NCBI GenBank assembly: GCA_027483445.1
Contig: JAIXUS010000042.1
Coordinates: forward strand, 62,001-126,000
Direction: 5' to 3'
Source of the DNA: Bacteroidota bacterium
GTDB lineage: Bacteria; Bacteroidota; Bacteroidia; M30B66
Length of the DNA: 64,000 nt
Part shown: positions 53,246-63,191 of the stretch, one piece after another
Position numbering within the stretch: the stretch's first letter is position 1
Layout: every line of letters starts with the position of its first letter
Notes under the pieces: model-generated
Told to the model about the DNA's origin: nothing
The model's input: the letters and a program-made list of their open reading frames with translations, nothing else
The model's database searches: none
Program-made: the position numbers and the translations under genes

Positions 53246-54727
53246 TTAGTCGTTTTGATCGTGAAGGTAGCCGTTCTCGCCTTTGCGAAATGCAAGGGCA
53301 TTCGTTTGTGGATCCTTCCACATTTCCCAACGCGAGATTACATTTTCGTTCGATGGTGGAACATCATCCAACTTCAAGCCTTTTCTACGAAAGGCAGGTA
53401 CTGTTTCCATGTCGGAGACCGGAATTGGACGAATTTTCTCCCTGATGTTTTTTAAATGGGTTACTCGTTCGTTTTGGCGACGAAGATTCTCTTCATTAGT
53501 GCTGGTTTGCTGAATGGGAACTTCGTTTGGGTCTTTGATTGTAACCGTAAAGTCGAGCAGCGATTTCGGATCTTGAATGATGTCTTTCTTCTCCTCTGTA
53601 GACTTTGGCGATTGCTCATTGTTGGGAGTGCTATCCAACAAATACGTTAGCACTTGTTTATTGGAGTTCGGCTCCACTGGTTTTGGGGCTTCATTCTGCT
53701 TTTCTACTGCAGTTTCCAGCGCCATCACAATTCGTTTTTCTTCTTTTCCGCCTTCAAAGCCAGTCGCAATAATTGTAACATTGATTTTTTCACCGAGATT
53801 CTCGTCGGTACCCATACCAAAAATCACATTGGCCTCATGGCCGGCTTCAGCTTGCACGTACTCTGTAATTTGATCCATCTCGTCGAACATCACCTCTCGT
53901 GTGCCTCCGGTAATGTTAATCAGCACATGCTTGGCGCCGGTTATGCGGTTGTCGTTTAGCAACGGCGAGGCCAAAGCCAACTCAACGGCACGGCGTGCGC
54001 GGCCATCACCTTCAGCAGCAGCCGAACCCATAATTGCAGCTCCACCGTTCTTCATTACTGTTTGCACATCGGCAAAGTCGACGTTAATGTATCCCGTAAC
54101 AGTAATGATCTCAGCAATGCCTTTTGCTGCAATAGTTAATACATTGTCGGCCTCTGCAAATGCTTCAATTACGGAGCGTGCACCGCTACTTTCGCGGAGT
54201 TTATCGTTCGAAATTACCAGTATAGTATCTACCGATTTACGAAGTTCCTCAAGTCCGCTGTCGGCAAAACGTTTCCTGTGTGGGCCCTCAAAACGGAAAG
54301 GTACCGTAACAATGCCCACCGTGAGAATACCCATCTCGCGCGCAGCATCGGCAATAATTGGTGCAGCCCCCGTTCCTGTTCCTCCACCCATTCCGGCGGT
54401 AACAAATACCATCTTGGTATCTTTAGCCAACAGCGACTTGATTTCTTCGATGTTTTCAATTGCGGCATTGCGGCCTACCTCAGGATTCGCTCCAGCTCCA
54501 CGACCTTCTGTAAGTGTGCTCCCTAGTTGAACTTTTGTAGGAACCGGACTCGTTTCCAAGGCTTGCTCATCGGTGTTACACACGATGAATTCTACACCCC
54601 TGATTCCTTGGCGAAACATGTGGTTTACAGCATTGCTTCCGCCGCCGCCAACTCCGATTACCTTGATAATCGAGCTCTGATTCTTAGGTAGGGTAAATGT
54701 CATGTTGATTTCTCTTTTCTCTGTCAT
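53246..54727 (-). CDS. ftsZ: cell division protein FtsZ
   Basis: A 493-residue tubulin-like GTPase that forms the Z-ring. The ATG at 54727 (MTEKREINMTF) is preferred: an upstream frame would run into ftsA, whereas this start leaves a 37-bp gap; an internal ATG at 54703 is possible. The GTP-binding loop GGGTGTGAAP is near residue 117, and IKVIGVGGGGSNAV opens the domain. The long C-terminal tail (about 370-493) is typical of Bacteroidota FtsZ and ends with a positively and negatively charged stretch (SRWEMWKDPQTNALAF). Confidence 0.97.
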   Translation of the reverse strand: MTEKREINMTFTLPKNQSSIIKVIGVGGGGSNAVNHMFRQGIRGVEFIVCNTDEQALETSPVPTKVQLGSTLTEGRGAGANPEVGRNAAIENIEEIKSLLAKDTKMVFVTAGMGGGTGTGAAPIIADAAREMGILTVGIVTVPFRFEGPHRKRFADSGLEELRKSVDTILVISNDKLRESSGARSVIEAFAEADNVLTIAAKGIAEIITVTGYINVDFADVQTVMKNGGAAIMGSAAAEGDGRARRAVELALASPLLNDNRITGAKHVLINITGGTREVMFDEMDQITEYVQAEAGHEANVIFGMGTDENLGEKINVTIIATGFEGGKEEKRIVMALETAVEKQNEAPKPVEPNSNKQVLTYLLDSTPNNEQSPKSTEEKKDIIQDPKSLLDFTVTIKDPNEVPIQQTSTNEENLRRQNERVTHLKNIREKIRPIPVSDMETVPAFRRKGLKLDDVPPSNENVISRWEMWKDPQTNALAFRKGENGYLHDQND

Positions 54728-54764
54728 GGCTGTTGTTGTTGAGAGGTTGTTGTATATGGGGATG

Positions 54765-56057
54765 TTAATTGTTCTTTTCGTTGTCGTCTTCAAAAAAGCC
54801 CTTCGTTTTCGCGAAAATTGCATCGAAGATGCTCCCTCGTTGGCTTGCAATAGGCTTTGCTGGGCTCACATGCTGACTGTTTTCAGCTTGCTTTTTGGCG
54901 AGTTGCAAATCAAGGTTTTCGAAACCCTTGATCACCAATCCAACAGATGTAGCATACATTGGCGAGGCCACTTCATCGGCGCCTTTCGCCAAATGCTCAT
55001 TAGGATATCCGATTCGGGTGTCTAATCCGGTGATATACTCAATAAGCTGCGCAACGTGGCTGAGCTTTGCACCTCCGCCTGTAACCACAATGCCGCCAAT
55101 GAGCTTTTTGGCATATCCCGAATTCTTAATTTCATAAAAAATGTGCTCCACGATGTCTTCCATCCGCGCCTGAATAATGTTGGCCAGATTTTTCAGACTA
55201 ATCTCCTTAGGGTCTCTTCCGCGTAAACCCGGTATAGAAACAATCTCATTATCACGGCTTTCAGATGCCAGGGCCGAGCCAAAACGAATCTTGAGCATTT
55301 CTGCCTGGTCTTTAATGATTGAGCAACCCTCTTTGATATCCTCCGTAATGATATCGCCTCCAAGAGCAATAACTGCCGTATGGCGAATGATTCCTTCATG
55401 GAAAATCGCAATATCGGTTGTTCCTCCACCAATGTCTACCAGTGCAACACCGGCTTCTTTCTCCTCGGGGCTCAGTACGGCTTCGGCCGAAGCCAGCGGC
55501 TCGAGAATAAGGCTGGAGGTCTCCAGATTTGCCCGTGAAACACACTTGTAAATGTTCTTCGCCGCCGCAATTTGTCCGGTAATAATGTGGTAATTGGCCT
55601 CCATCCTTCGGCCGCACATACCCACCGGATCTTTAATTCCACGCTCATTATCAATGTTGTATTCTTGTGGAAGGGCATGAATAATCTCCTCACCGGGAAG
55701 CATAACCAGCTTGTACATTTCTTGAGTGAGGTTATCAATGTCTTTTTGGGTGATTTCTGTCTCGTAATCCTCCCGCGAAATCACGCCGTGGTGTTGGAGG
55801 CTTTTGATGTGCTGACCTGCAATTCCAACATGGACGTGGGAAATCACCACCTCGGCATTTTTTTCCGCTTCTTCAATGGCCGTTTTGATGCTTTGAACGG
55901 TTCTGTCGATATTGGCTACAACACCGCGTTTTACGCCCAGCGATGAAGCTTTCCCGTAACCGAGAATTTCGATTTTTCCGTGTTCGTTGCGTTTTCCGAC
56001 CATCGCCACAATTTTGGTTGTGCCGATATCCAGTCCGACGATGATGTCTGATTCCAT
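54765..56057 (-). CDS. ftsA: cell division protein FtsA
   Basis: A 430-residue actin-like ATPase that tethers FtsZ to the membrane. The phosphate-binding motifs are VGLDIGTTKIVAMVG (8-22), VDIGGGTTDIAIFHEG (about 205) and VVTGGGAKLS (about 325). The C-terminus carries an amphipathic segment (GSIFDAIFAKTKGFF) that serves as the membrane-targeting sequence. It lies 1 bp after ftsQ and 37 bp before ftsZ. Confidence 0.97.
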   Translation of the reverse strand: MESDIIVGLDIGTTKIVAMVGKRNEHGKIEILGYGKASSLGVKRGVVANIDRTVQSIKTAIEEAEKNAEVVISHVHVGIAGQHIKSLQHHGVISREDYETEITQKDIDNLTQEMYKLVMLPGEEIIHALPQEYNIDNERGIKDPVGMCGRRMEANYHIITGQIAAAKNIYKCVSRANLETSSLILEPLASAEAVLSPEEKEAGVALVDIGGGTTDIAIFHEGIIRHTAVIALGGDIITEDIKEGCSIIKDQAEMLKIRFGSALASESRDNEIVSIPGLRGRDPKEISLKNLANIIQARMEDIVEHIFYEIKNSGYAKKLIGGIVVTGGGAKLSHVAQLIEYITGLDTRIGYPNEHLAKGADEVASPMYATSVGLVIKGFENLDLQLAKKQAENSQHVSPAKPIASQRGSIFDAIFAKTKGFFEDDNEKNN

Positions 56058-56058
56058 G

Positions 56059-56862
56059 TTAAATTGTTTTTTTGGTGCAAATAATTTGGTTGCGGAGGGT
56101 GAGGTTTATACTTTCATAGGCATCCAAACCAACCGTTGGAATAGCCTGAGTATAGAAGAGTTTCAGTTTCATCATTTTCATAGGCGCATCGTCCGACTTC
56201 CCAAGAAGTACCGTCTTTGGGCCCCATTTGGTAACCAATTCAATATCGCCATTCGGATCCACATACATCTGTTCAGTAAGTGCCTGTAAAAGCGCATCTC
56301 TGTTGATAAGTCTGATAAATGCGAATAAATCATCAGTTTCAGAAACCGCCAGAATAGAGTCTTGATCGGCAATTTCCGGTAAGCTTATATTTTGGTGGTG
56401 GAAACGGTCGGCAATAAACCCGGTAGCCACCGGAACCCGGGCAGTATATTCCTCCGAAACAGGCATAAATCCTCCCTGGTCATCAATATAGTAGCTGTCA
56501 TTCAGCAAATCGATCACTCTCAAAACCGGCTTTCTTTGTTCAACTTGTAAATGAAGGGTTCCGTCTTGCGTTGTCCAGGCCTCAACCGATCGAACAGCTG
56601 GGTGTTCAAGGATAACTTCCTCCGCCCTTTTCAACTCCAATTCTCCGTAAGAAACTCCTTTAAATGGAACGTTCTTCTCTTCGAGCAGCTGTAGGATATC
56701 GTTTTCATGTATAAACCGAACCTCACCTTTGTTCATAATGTCAATTTCGGTTTTCCCTATGCTCGATTCGTGCCTGCGATAACTAACAAAGCCGAACATA
56801 GTTACAATTGTAACCACAGTCAGTATGCGTAAAATCAAACGAAAGACTCCTTTTCTGTTCAT
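56059..56862 (-). CDS. ftsQ: cell division protein FtsQ (DivIB-like)
   Basis: A 267-residue bitopic protein with a single membrane segment (about 8-27) and a periplasmic POTRA domain (IDIMNKGEVRFIHENDILQLL, about 38-105), then a beta domain with YYIDDQGGFMPVSEEYTARVPV. Sequence conservation of FtsQ is low, so the call rests on topology, POTRA pattern and the position between murC and ftsA. It overlaps murC by 4 bp (ATGA). Confidence 0.92.
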   Translation of the reverse strand: MNRKGVFRLILRILTVVTIVTMFGFVSYRRHESSIGKTEIDIMNKGEVRFIHENDILQLLEEKNVPFKGVSYGELELKRAEEVILEHPAVRSVEAWTTQDGTLHLQVEQRKPVLRVIDLLNDSYYIDDQGGFMPVSEEYTARVPVATGFIADRFHHQNISLPEIADQDSILAVSETDDLFAFIRLINRDALLQALTEQMYVDPNGDIELVTKWGPKTVLLGKSDDAPMKMMKLKLFYTQAIPTVGLDAYESINLTLRNQIICTKKTI

Positions 56863-58247
56863 GGTTCAAGCAGGGTTAAGAGTTCTTTTTTCAGGGGTTC
56901 CACACAAGCATCAATATCGCCGGCACCGAGGGTTAGCAAAACTTCTGGTTTACTGGCTTTGATAAGGCTTGCAAGGGCCTCTTTTGTGCATAGCCTTGCT
57001 GCAGGATGACTCATTTTTTCAAGCAAAGCTGCCGAGCTCACACCGGGAATTGGTACCTCCCGAGCCGGATAGATGTCGAGTAAAAACAGCTCATCCAGTA
57101 ACGACAGACTTTTTGCAAATCCTTCGTAAAAGTCTCGTGTACGGGAATAAAGATGAGGCTGAAACACCCCACTGATGCGCTTTTGAGGGTACAATGCTTT
57201 TACAGATTCAATGCACGCCTTTAATTCCTCCGGATGGTGAGCGTAGTCGTCAATGAAAATCAGTTCAGGCCTGCGAATAATGTATTCAAACCTTCGTTTA
57301 ACGCCCTTAAAGGTTTGGCAAGCTTCGCGGATGGCTTCCTCCTTCACGCCGGCCAGCCAACAAATGCTTGCAGCTGCAATGGCATTCTCTAGATTGTGTA
57401 AGCCCGGTAGTCCCAAACTGAAGTTCTTCCACCGTTGGCCTTGCATTATTAGGCTAAAGTGATAGGTGTCGCCTTCCAGGCGGATGTCTTCAGCAAAAGC
57501 ATCAGCCGGCGCATGCAGGTTGTACCGAAAAGCATTAGCTGTAACAGAGTCGGGCAGCGCGAGCCCCGTTTTCAAGACTCTCTTTGCAGGGTCAATTACG
57601 CGTGAAGCGAATTCGGTAAATGAGTTTATCAAAGCCGCAGAGTCCCCATAAATATCCAAATGGTCAGGATCAACAGAAGTAATGATGGCCGATTGTGGAT
57701 GCAACTGTAAAAACGAACGGTCGTATTCATCTGCTTCTGCCACCAAGAAAGCCCCGGTGCTTCCTTCTAAGTAGTTTGTTTGATAGTTGGTAGAGATTCC
57801 ACCTAGAAAAGCAACAGGTTCAAGACCTGCGGTTTGTAATATGTGTGCAACCAGCGTCGACGTCGTAGTTTTTCCGTGTGTCCCGGCAACCGCCAATGTA
57901 GGATGCATCGCGCTAATCAGTCCAAGCACAGCAGCTCGCTTATGCAGAGCTATACCTTTTCCCCGAAGAAACTGCAATTGCTTGTGTGTGGATGGAATTG
58001 CAGGGGTGTAAATAACCAACAGACTTTCACTTTGCGACTCCTTCAGCCAGCTTTCCGGAATGTGATCGGGATTGTCGTTGTAAGTTATATCAATACCCTC
58101 TGATTCCAGTTGTTCTGTAAGGGCAACTCGGCTTCTGTCGTACCCTCTCACCTGCGCTCCCCGGCGCAAGAAGTATCGAGCAAGAGCACTCATTCCGATG
58201 CCTCCAACACCCAGCAAATACACGTATTTTATTGCTTGCGGGTTCAT
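56859..58247 (-). CDS. murC: UDP-N-acetylmuramate-L-alanine ligase
   Basis: A 462-residue Mur ligase that adds L-alanine to UDP-MurNAc using ATP. The Rossmann start LLGVGGIGMSALARYF, the ATP loop GTHGKTTTSTLVA (about 120), EADEYDRSFL and FIDDYAHHPEEL are the MurC signatures. It overlaps both murG (4 bp) and ftsQ (4 bp), so translation is coupled. Confidence 0.98.
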   Translation of the reverse strand: MNPQAIKYVYLLGVGGIGMSALARYFLRRGAQVRGYDRSRVALTEQLESEGIDITYNDNPDHIPESWLKESQSESLLVIYTPAIPSTHKQLQFLRGKGIALHKRAAVLGLISAMHPTLAVAGTHGKTTTSTLVAHILQTAGLEPVAFLGGISTNYQTNYLEGSTGAFLVAEADEYDRSFLQLHPQSAIITSVDPDHLDIYGDSAALINSFTEFASRVIDPAKRVLKTGLALPDSVTANAFRYNLHAPADAFAEDIRLEGDTYHFSLIMQGQRWKNFSLGLPGLHNLENAIAAASICWLAGVKEEAIREACQTFKGVKRRFEYIIRRPELIFIDDYAHHPEELKACIESVKALYPQKRISGVFQPHLYSRTRDFYEGFAKSLSLLDELFLLDIYPAREVPIPGVSSAALLEKMSHPAARLCTKEALASLIKASKPEVLLTLGAGDIDACVEPLKKELLTLLEP

Positions 58248-59347
58248 GCGGCATCAACGAGTTTAAAAATTTCGTCAACAATGTGTTTTGTCGCATCAGG
58301 CTTGGCCAAACCAGCCATAACCAACGCCATGGAATTGCGGCGTTGTTCATCATTTCGTAGCTCTAACACGGCTGCACTCAGTTTCAACGACGCTTCTGAA
58401 TCTGGAATTAACACCGCAGCTCCTTTATCGTTTAAAGCTCTTGCATTGCTGGTTTGATGGTCTTCTGCGGCAAAAGGAAAAGGCACCAGAATAGCCGGCT
58501 TGTGAACCAAGCACAACTCCGAAACGGCTAAAGCGCCTGCTCTAGAAACTACAAGATCGGCTACGGCATAAGCCTGATCCATGTGTTGAATGAATTCGTA
58601 AACTTTCACCGAATCGCCGTAGGGTTCAGCTTGCGTCCGGGCCTCGTCGGCGTTGCCTTTTCCGGTTTGCCAAAGTATTTGCATACCACCATCAACAAGC
58701 TGACTGAGCGATTCCCCAATGGCCTTGTTAATCGATCGGGCCCCCAAACTTCCACCAACTACCAAAAGCGTGAAGCACTGGTCCTTCAAACCAAAGGTCG
58801 AAAGTCCTCTCCTTTTCCCATCTACAGTTCCTGCAATTTCACTCCTTACAGGGTTACCGGTAAGTAAAATGCGCTGAGCCGGGAAGTATTTTTCCATACC
58901 CTCATACGCTACACAGATCTTAAGGGCACGTTTTGCCAGAATCTTGTTTGTTATTCCGGCGTGCGAGTTCTGCTCTTGAATCAAGGTGGGTATTCCCATC
59001 TGCGAAGCTGCATAAAGCACTGCCGATGAAGCATAACCACCAACACCAATAACCACTTGAGGTTTGTGGGTTTTAATGATGTTTCTTGCCTTGAGTAAAG
59101 CGCCAAACAAGCGAAATGGTAACAGCAAATTCGATAGACTAAGCGAACGGCGAATCCCTGCGATTTTAAGCCCTACGATTCGATACCCGGCAGCAGGAAC
59201 TTTTTCCATTTCCATTTTCCCCAAGGCTCCCACAAACAGAATATCGGCTTCCGGCTCACGGCGCTTGATTTCGTTGGCAATCGCTATAGCCGGAAAAATG
59301 TGGCCTCCAGTGCCACCACCGCTGATGATAAAACGTTTAGGCTGCAT
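58244..59347 (-). CDS. murG: UDP-N-acetylglucosamine-N-acetylmuramyl-(pentapeptide) pyrophosphoryl-undecaprenol GlcNAc transferase
   Basis: A 367-residue GT28 enzyme that makes lipid II from lipid I at the inner membrane. The ATG at 59347 (MQPKRFIISGGGTGGHIFPA) gives the standard glycine-rich start; it overlaps the ftsW end by 11 bp. LLVVGGSLGARSINKA and the YAVADLVVSRAGALAVSEL donor-binding block are diagnostic. Confidence 0.97.
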   Translation of the reverse strand: MQPKRFIISGGGTGGHIFPAIAIANEIKRREPEADILFVGALGKMEMEKVPAAGYRIVGLKIAGIRRSLSLSNLLLPFRLFGALLKARNIIKTHKPQVVIGVGGYASSAVLYAASQMGIPTLIQEQNSHAGITNKILAKRALKICVAYEGMEKYFPAQRILLTGNPVRSEIAGTVDGKRRGLSTFGLKDQCFTLLVVGGSLGARSINKAIGESLSQLVDGGMQILWQTGKGNADEARTQAEPYGDSVKVYEFIQHMDQAYAVADLVVSRAGALAVSELCLVHKPAILVPFPFAAEDHQTSNARALNDKGAAVLIPDSEASLKLSAAVLELRNDEQRRNSMALVMAGLAKPDATKHIVDEIFKLVDAA

Positions 59348-60551
59348 TTGCGACCTCCTTTCCTTTAAGTTTATCATCTTTCACGCAATGGCGGCTGATG
59401 CTTAGTATGATGCCAATTGCGCAGCTTGTGGCTAAGGTCGATGTTCCGCCCATACTTACCAATGGAAGCGCCTGCCCGGTAACAGGAAAAAGGTTAACGG
59501 CCACGGCCATATTAATAAACGCCTGAAAAAGCAGAAGCAGCGTACAGCCAATGGCTAGAAAGGTAGCGAATAGCTGAGGGCTGTATTTTACCATCCTTAC
59601 CACCCGATAGAAAAGTATTAGGTACATTAACACCACTATTGCACCTCCAATAATTCCTCCTTCTTCAATAATGATGGCGAAAATAAAGTCGGAGTAGGGG
59701 TGTGGAAGAATGTTTCGTTGCTCGCTTTGACCTGGCCCCATGCCAAATAGCCCTCCATTGGCTATGGCCACTTTGGCTTGTGTCGACTGGTAATTGAGGT
59801 CGCTCTTTTTATCTTTTTTGGGGCTTGCCCCATTCACTTCTTTTCGTCCTTTTTCAGCTGCATCAATGTTTAGGTAGTTTTCAACCCTTGATTTCCAAGT
59901 TTTGATACGGCCCGGCATATCAAAGTTTAGCATGATTACGATAAACAACACCAGCGAAGCGATGCCAATTCCCATCATGGCCATCAAATACTTGATGTTA
60001 ACTCCCCCTATAAACAGCAAAATGAAACAGGTTCCGAACAACAATGCAGCCGTAGAGAAGTTGGCCGGAAGGATTAAGCCACAAATGATTAAGATGGGAA
60101 TTACCAGCGGGAGAAATGCCGACTTGAAATCCTTGATGTTTTCCTGCTTTCTGGAAAGAAGGCGAGAGAGATACATCACCAATCCCAACTTCGCCAGATC
60201 TGAGGTTTGAAAGGAAAGGTTGATGAACGGAATCGTGAGCCAACGACTTGCGCTGTTCACCTCTGCAGTGGTAAGCGTTAAGGCCAGCAATGGAACCGAA
60301 ATAATCATGAGTACTTGCCCAATTCTCGAGAATACGCCATAATAAACGAGATGAACGGAGTACATCAGAGCAAGCCCAAGCGTAACCAAAGCGACTTGCT
60401 TGATAAGGTAAAACTCGGTATTGCCCCCTTTCATTTTGTGGGCTAGTTGACCCGTCGACGAATACACCGCCAGCACGGAAACCAGGCTAAGGACGATAAC
60501 CACCGCCCAGATTACGCGGTCGCCCTTGGCATGTATTGCTGGCAATTTCAT
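59337..60551 (-). CDS. ftsW: SEDS-family peptidoglycan polymerase FtsW
   Basis: A 404-residue polytopic protein with about ten membrane segments that polymerises septal peptidoglycan from lipid II. The SEDS features are PHPYSDFIFAIIIEEGG (about 285), the ANGGLFGMGPGQSEQ loop and the C-terminal NLFPVTGQALPLVSMGGTS. A somewhat long cytoplasmic, charged loop (KGRKEVNGASPKKDKKSDL) is present before the AKVAIANGG motif. It lies between murD and murG. Confidence 0.96.
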   Translation of the reverse strand: MKLPAIHAKGDRVIWAVVIVLSLVSVLAVYSSTGQLAHKMKGGNTEFYLIKQVALVTLGLALMYSVHLVYYGVFSRIGQVLMIISVPLLALTLTTAEVNSASRWLTIPFINLSFQTSDLAKLGLVMYLSRLLSRKQENIKDFKSAFLPLVIPILIICGLILPANFSTAALLFGTCFILLFIGGVNIKYLMAMMGIGIASLVLFIVIMLNFDMPGRIKTWKSRVENYLNIDAAEKGRKEVNGASPKKDKKSDLNYQSTQAKVAIANGGLFGMGPGQSEQRNILPHPYSDFIFAIIIEEGGIIGGAIVVLMYLILFYRVVRMVKYSPQLFATFLAIGCTLLLLFQAFINMAVAVNLFPVTGQALPLVSMGGTSTLATSCAIGIILSISRHCVKDDKLKGKEVANAA

Positions 60552-60586
60552 GGTGAATTGTTCTTGGATGTGTGATTGGTGAGGGC

Positions 60587-61936
60587 CTACAGTTCTCTTA
60601 CGGCTGCTTTAAATTGTCTTCCGCGGTCTTCGTAGTTTTCGAACAAGTCGAAAGATGCGCAGGCCGGCGAAAGCAGCACGGTGTCGCCTTTTTTACCCAT
60701 AAGATAGGCCGCCTTTACAGCATCTTTGGCCGAAGCGGTATCTATAATCTGCTCTACGAGATGCCCAAATGCCGAGTGGATTTTACCATTGTCCTTACCC
60801 ATACAAACAATAGCTTTTACCCGCGTTTTTACTAAGTCTTCGAGCATGCTGTAGTCGTTGCCTTTGTCAACTCCGCCTACAATCCATACCACTGGATTGC
60901 TCATTGATTCCAACGCATACCAGGTAGAGTTTACATTAGTCGCTTTAGAGTCGTTGATGAATTCAATGCCATGAACCTTGGCTACAAATTCGAGGCGATG
61001 CTCGATGTTTTCAAAGTCCATCAAAGATTCCCGAACGATATCCTTGCGAATTTCAAATACGCGGGCGGCAATTCCAGCGGCCATGGAATTGAATTGGTTG
61101 TGTTTACCCTGAAGGGCGAGGTCGAAAATGGACATAGAAAAGGGATCTGGTTTTAGGGTAAAATGAATCTGGTTATCGGAAACGAAGGCGCCTTGAGCCG
61201 GCGCTTCAATAGGTTTCAGTGAAAAGGGGTATAGCTTTATTGGAAGGGATTTGTGCCCTATGGCTTCAGCAATTATTGGGTCGTCGGCGCAATACACAAA
61301 TGCATCATCCGGCCCCATGTTTTGGAGAATCCTGAACTTGGAAAACACGTAGTTGCCCAGCTGATAGTCGTACCGATCCAAATGGTCGGGTGTAATATTG
61401 AGAAGTACCGCAACATCAGCCTTGAATTCGAAGAGGCCATCGAGTTGGAAGCTCGACAACTCCAAAACGTAGTAGTCAAAGTTTTCGAGCGCAACCTGAC
61501 GGGCAAAGCTCTTCCCAACATTACCGGCCAAGCCTACATTTAAGCCGGCTTTCTTTAAAATGTGATAGGTGAGAAGGGTCGTGGTTGTTTTCCCATTTGT
61601 TCCGGTAATCGCCACCTTCTTGGCCTTCGTGTATCGTGCTGCAAACTCTATTTCAGAGATTACCGGAATACCACGTTTATGAGCTTCAACTACAAGAGGT
61701 GCTTTATCGGGAATTCCTGGGCTTTTAATCATGAGCTCTGCTTCCAGGATTCGTTCTTCTGAGTGTGTATGTTCTTCAAAATCAATCCTGTGTCGCTCAA
61801 GCTCTTCTTTGTACTGAGTTGCAATTGCCCCTTTGTCTGAAACAAATACTTTCCAGCCCTTGCTGTTCGCAAGGATGGCCGCCCCGGTTCCACTTTCTCC
61901 GGCGCCCAAAATGCTGATGTATTTGTTGGTTTTCAA
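60587..61936 (-). CDS. murD: UDP-N-acetylmuramoylalanine-D-glutamate ligase
   Basis: A 449-residue Mur ligase adding D-glutamate, which MurI (26 kb position) supplies. Its ATP loop is GTNGKTTTTLLTYHI (about 113). The start ISILGAGESGTGAAIL, LELSSFQLDG and the FINDSKATNVNSTWYALES block match MurD. It lies 4 bp after mraY. Confidence 0.98.
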   Translation of the reverse strand: MKTNKYISILGAGESGTGAAILANSKGWKVFVSDKGAIATQYKEELERHRIDFEEHTHSEERILEAELMIKSPGIPDKAPLVVEAHKRGIPVISEIEFAARYTKAKKVAITGTNGKTTTTLLTYHILKKAGLNVGLAGNVGKSFARQVALENFDYYVLELSSFQLDGLFEFKADVAVLLNITPDHLDRYDYQLGNYVFSKFRILQNMGPDDAFVYCADDPIIAEAIGHKSLPIKLYPFSLKPIEAPAQGAFVSDNQIHFTLKPDPFSMSIFDLALQGKHNQFNSMAAGIAARVFEIRKDIVRESLMDFENIEHRLEFVAKVHGIEFINDSKATNVNSTWYALESMSNPVVWIVGGVDKGNDYSMLEDLVKTRVKAIVCMGKDNGKIHSAFGHLVEQIIDTASAKDAVKAAYLMGKKGDTVLLSPACASFDLFENYEDRGRQFKAAVREL

Positions 61937-61940
61937 GAGT

Positions 61941-63191
61941 TTAACGAAGTTTTAAGGTAACAATGGTTAATACCGCAAGGGCAACACCTACAATCCAGAA
62001 CCGACTTACAATTTTGGCTTCGTGCCAACCAAGCTTTTGATAGTGGTGGTGCAGTGGGGCCATTTTGAAAATGCGTCGGCCTTCTCCAAATCGTTTTTTG
62101 GTATATTTGAAATAGCTCACCTGAAGCATTACACTAAGGTTCTCAACCAAATAGATTCCGCAGAAAATTGGAATGAGTAATTCCTTGCGCAGCGCAATAG
62201 CTACAACGGCCACAATGCCTCCAATAGCTAAAGAGCCTGTGTCTCCCATGAAAATTTGAGCCGGAAAGGAGTTGTACCAGAGAAAACCGACACATGCGCC
62301 TACAAATGCGCTCATGTAAACCACAATTTCACCCGAATCGGGTATGTACATCACATTGAGATAGTCGGCAAAAAAGATGTTTCCTGAGATGTATGCGAAA
62401 ACAGCCAATACAAACCCGATAATAGCAGTTGTTCCAGCCGCTAGGCCATCAAGGCCATCGGTCATATTGGCGCCATTCGAAACAGCGGTGATGATAAAAA
62501 TCACAACTGGAATAAAAATCAACCAAGCATAATCCTGAAGGCCATCCCCAAAAACACTTAAGAGTTTAGCATAATTGAATTCGTGGTTCTTCACGAAAGG
62601 AATCGTGGTAATGGGGGCTTTCGCATCAACATACCGTGCCGAAGGACCTGGATTGTAGCTCAATTCTACATTTTGGTAGGTTGCCGTTGCTTCACTCTTT
62701 CCAATGATTTCGCGACGAATCGTAACATCAGGGTGGAAGTATAGCGCTGCGCCAACAATCAACCCAATCCCCACTTGTCCAACTATCTTAAATCTTCCGG
62801 CTAAACCTTCTTTGTTCTTTTTAAACACCTTAATGTAGTCGTCTAAGAAGCCAATCAAGCCTAACCAAACAGTTGCAATGAGCAGAATAACGACATATAC
62901 GTTGTGCAGCTTTGCAAACAGCAGGGTCGGAATGATAATACAAGCCAGAATAATGAGGCCACCCATTGTAGGTGTTCCCTGCTTGCTTAATTGTCCGGCA
63001 AGACCAAGGTCGCGGATGATTTCGCCCACTTGCTTCAATTGGAGATAACGGATAATGCGTTTACCGAGCACCAGCGAAATCAACAGTGAGGTAATCAAGG
63101 CCATGGCCGCCCTGAAAGAGATATAATTGAATACACCTGCACCTGGAAAGTCGAAGGCTGAATCGAGGTAGCTGAAGAGGTAGTAGAGCAT
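61941..63191 (-). CDS. mraY: phospho-N-acetylmuramoyl-pentapeptide transferase
   Basis: A 416-residue polytopic enzyme that links UDP-MurNAc-pentapeptide to undecaprenyl phosphate, forming lipid I. About ten membrane segments are visible. The motifs are [42 protein letters not shown] and the cytoplasmic [15 protein letters not shown]. An insert of about 60 residues ([12 protein letters not shown] to [13 protein letters not shown]) is larger than in E. coli but usual in Bacteroidota. Its ATG overlaps the murE stop by 1 bp (TGATG). Confidence 0.98.
   Translation of the reverse strand: MLYYLFSYLDSAFDFPGAGVFNYISFRAAMALITSLLISLVLGKRIIRYLQLKQVGEIIRDLGLAGQLSKQGTPTMGGLIILACIIIPTLLFAKLHNVYVVILLIATVWLGLIGFLDDYIKVFKKNKEGLAGRFKIVGQVGIGLIVGAALYFHPDVTIRREIIGKSEATATYQNVELSYNPGPSARYVDAKAPITTIPFVKNHEFNYAKLLSVFGDGLQDYAWLIFIPVVIFIITAVSNGANMTDGLDGLAAGTTAIIGFVLAVFAYISGNIFFADYLNVMYIPDSGEIVVYMSAFVGACVGFLWYNSFPAQIFMGDTGSLAIGGIVAVVAIALRKELLIPIFCGIYLVENLSVMLQVSYFKYTKKRFGEGRRIFKMAPLHHHYQKLGWHEAKIVSRFWIVGVALAVLTIVTLKLR

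Noticed and set aside
53901-54530. Long plus-strand frame (209 codons) inside ftsZ
   Set aside because: It lies opposite the conserved GTPase domain of ftsZ; the Ala/Ser/Pro-rich translation has no family resemblance. It is a shadow of codon bias.
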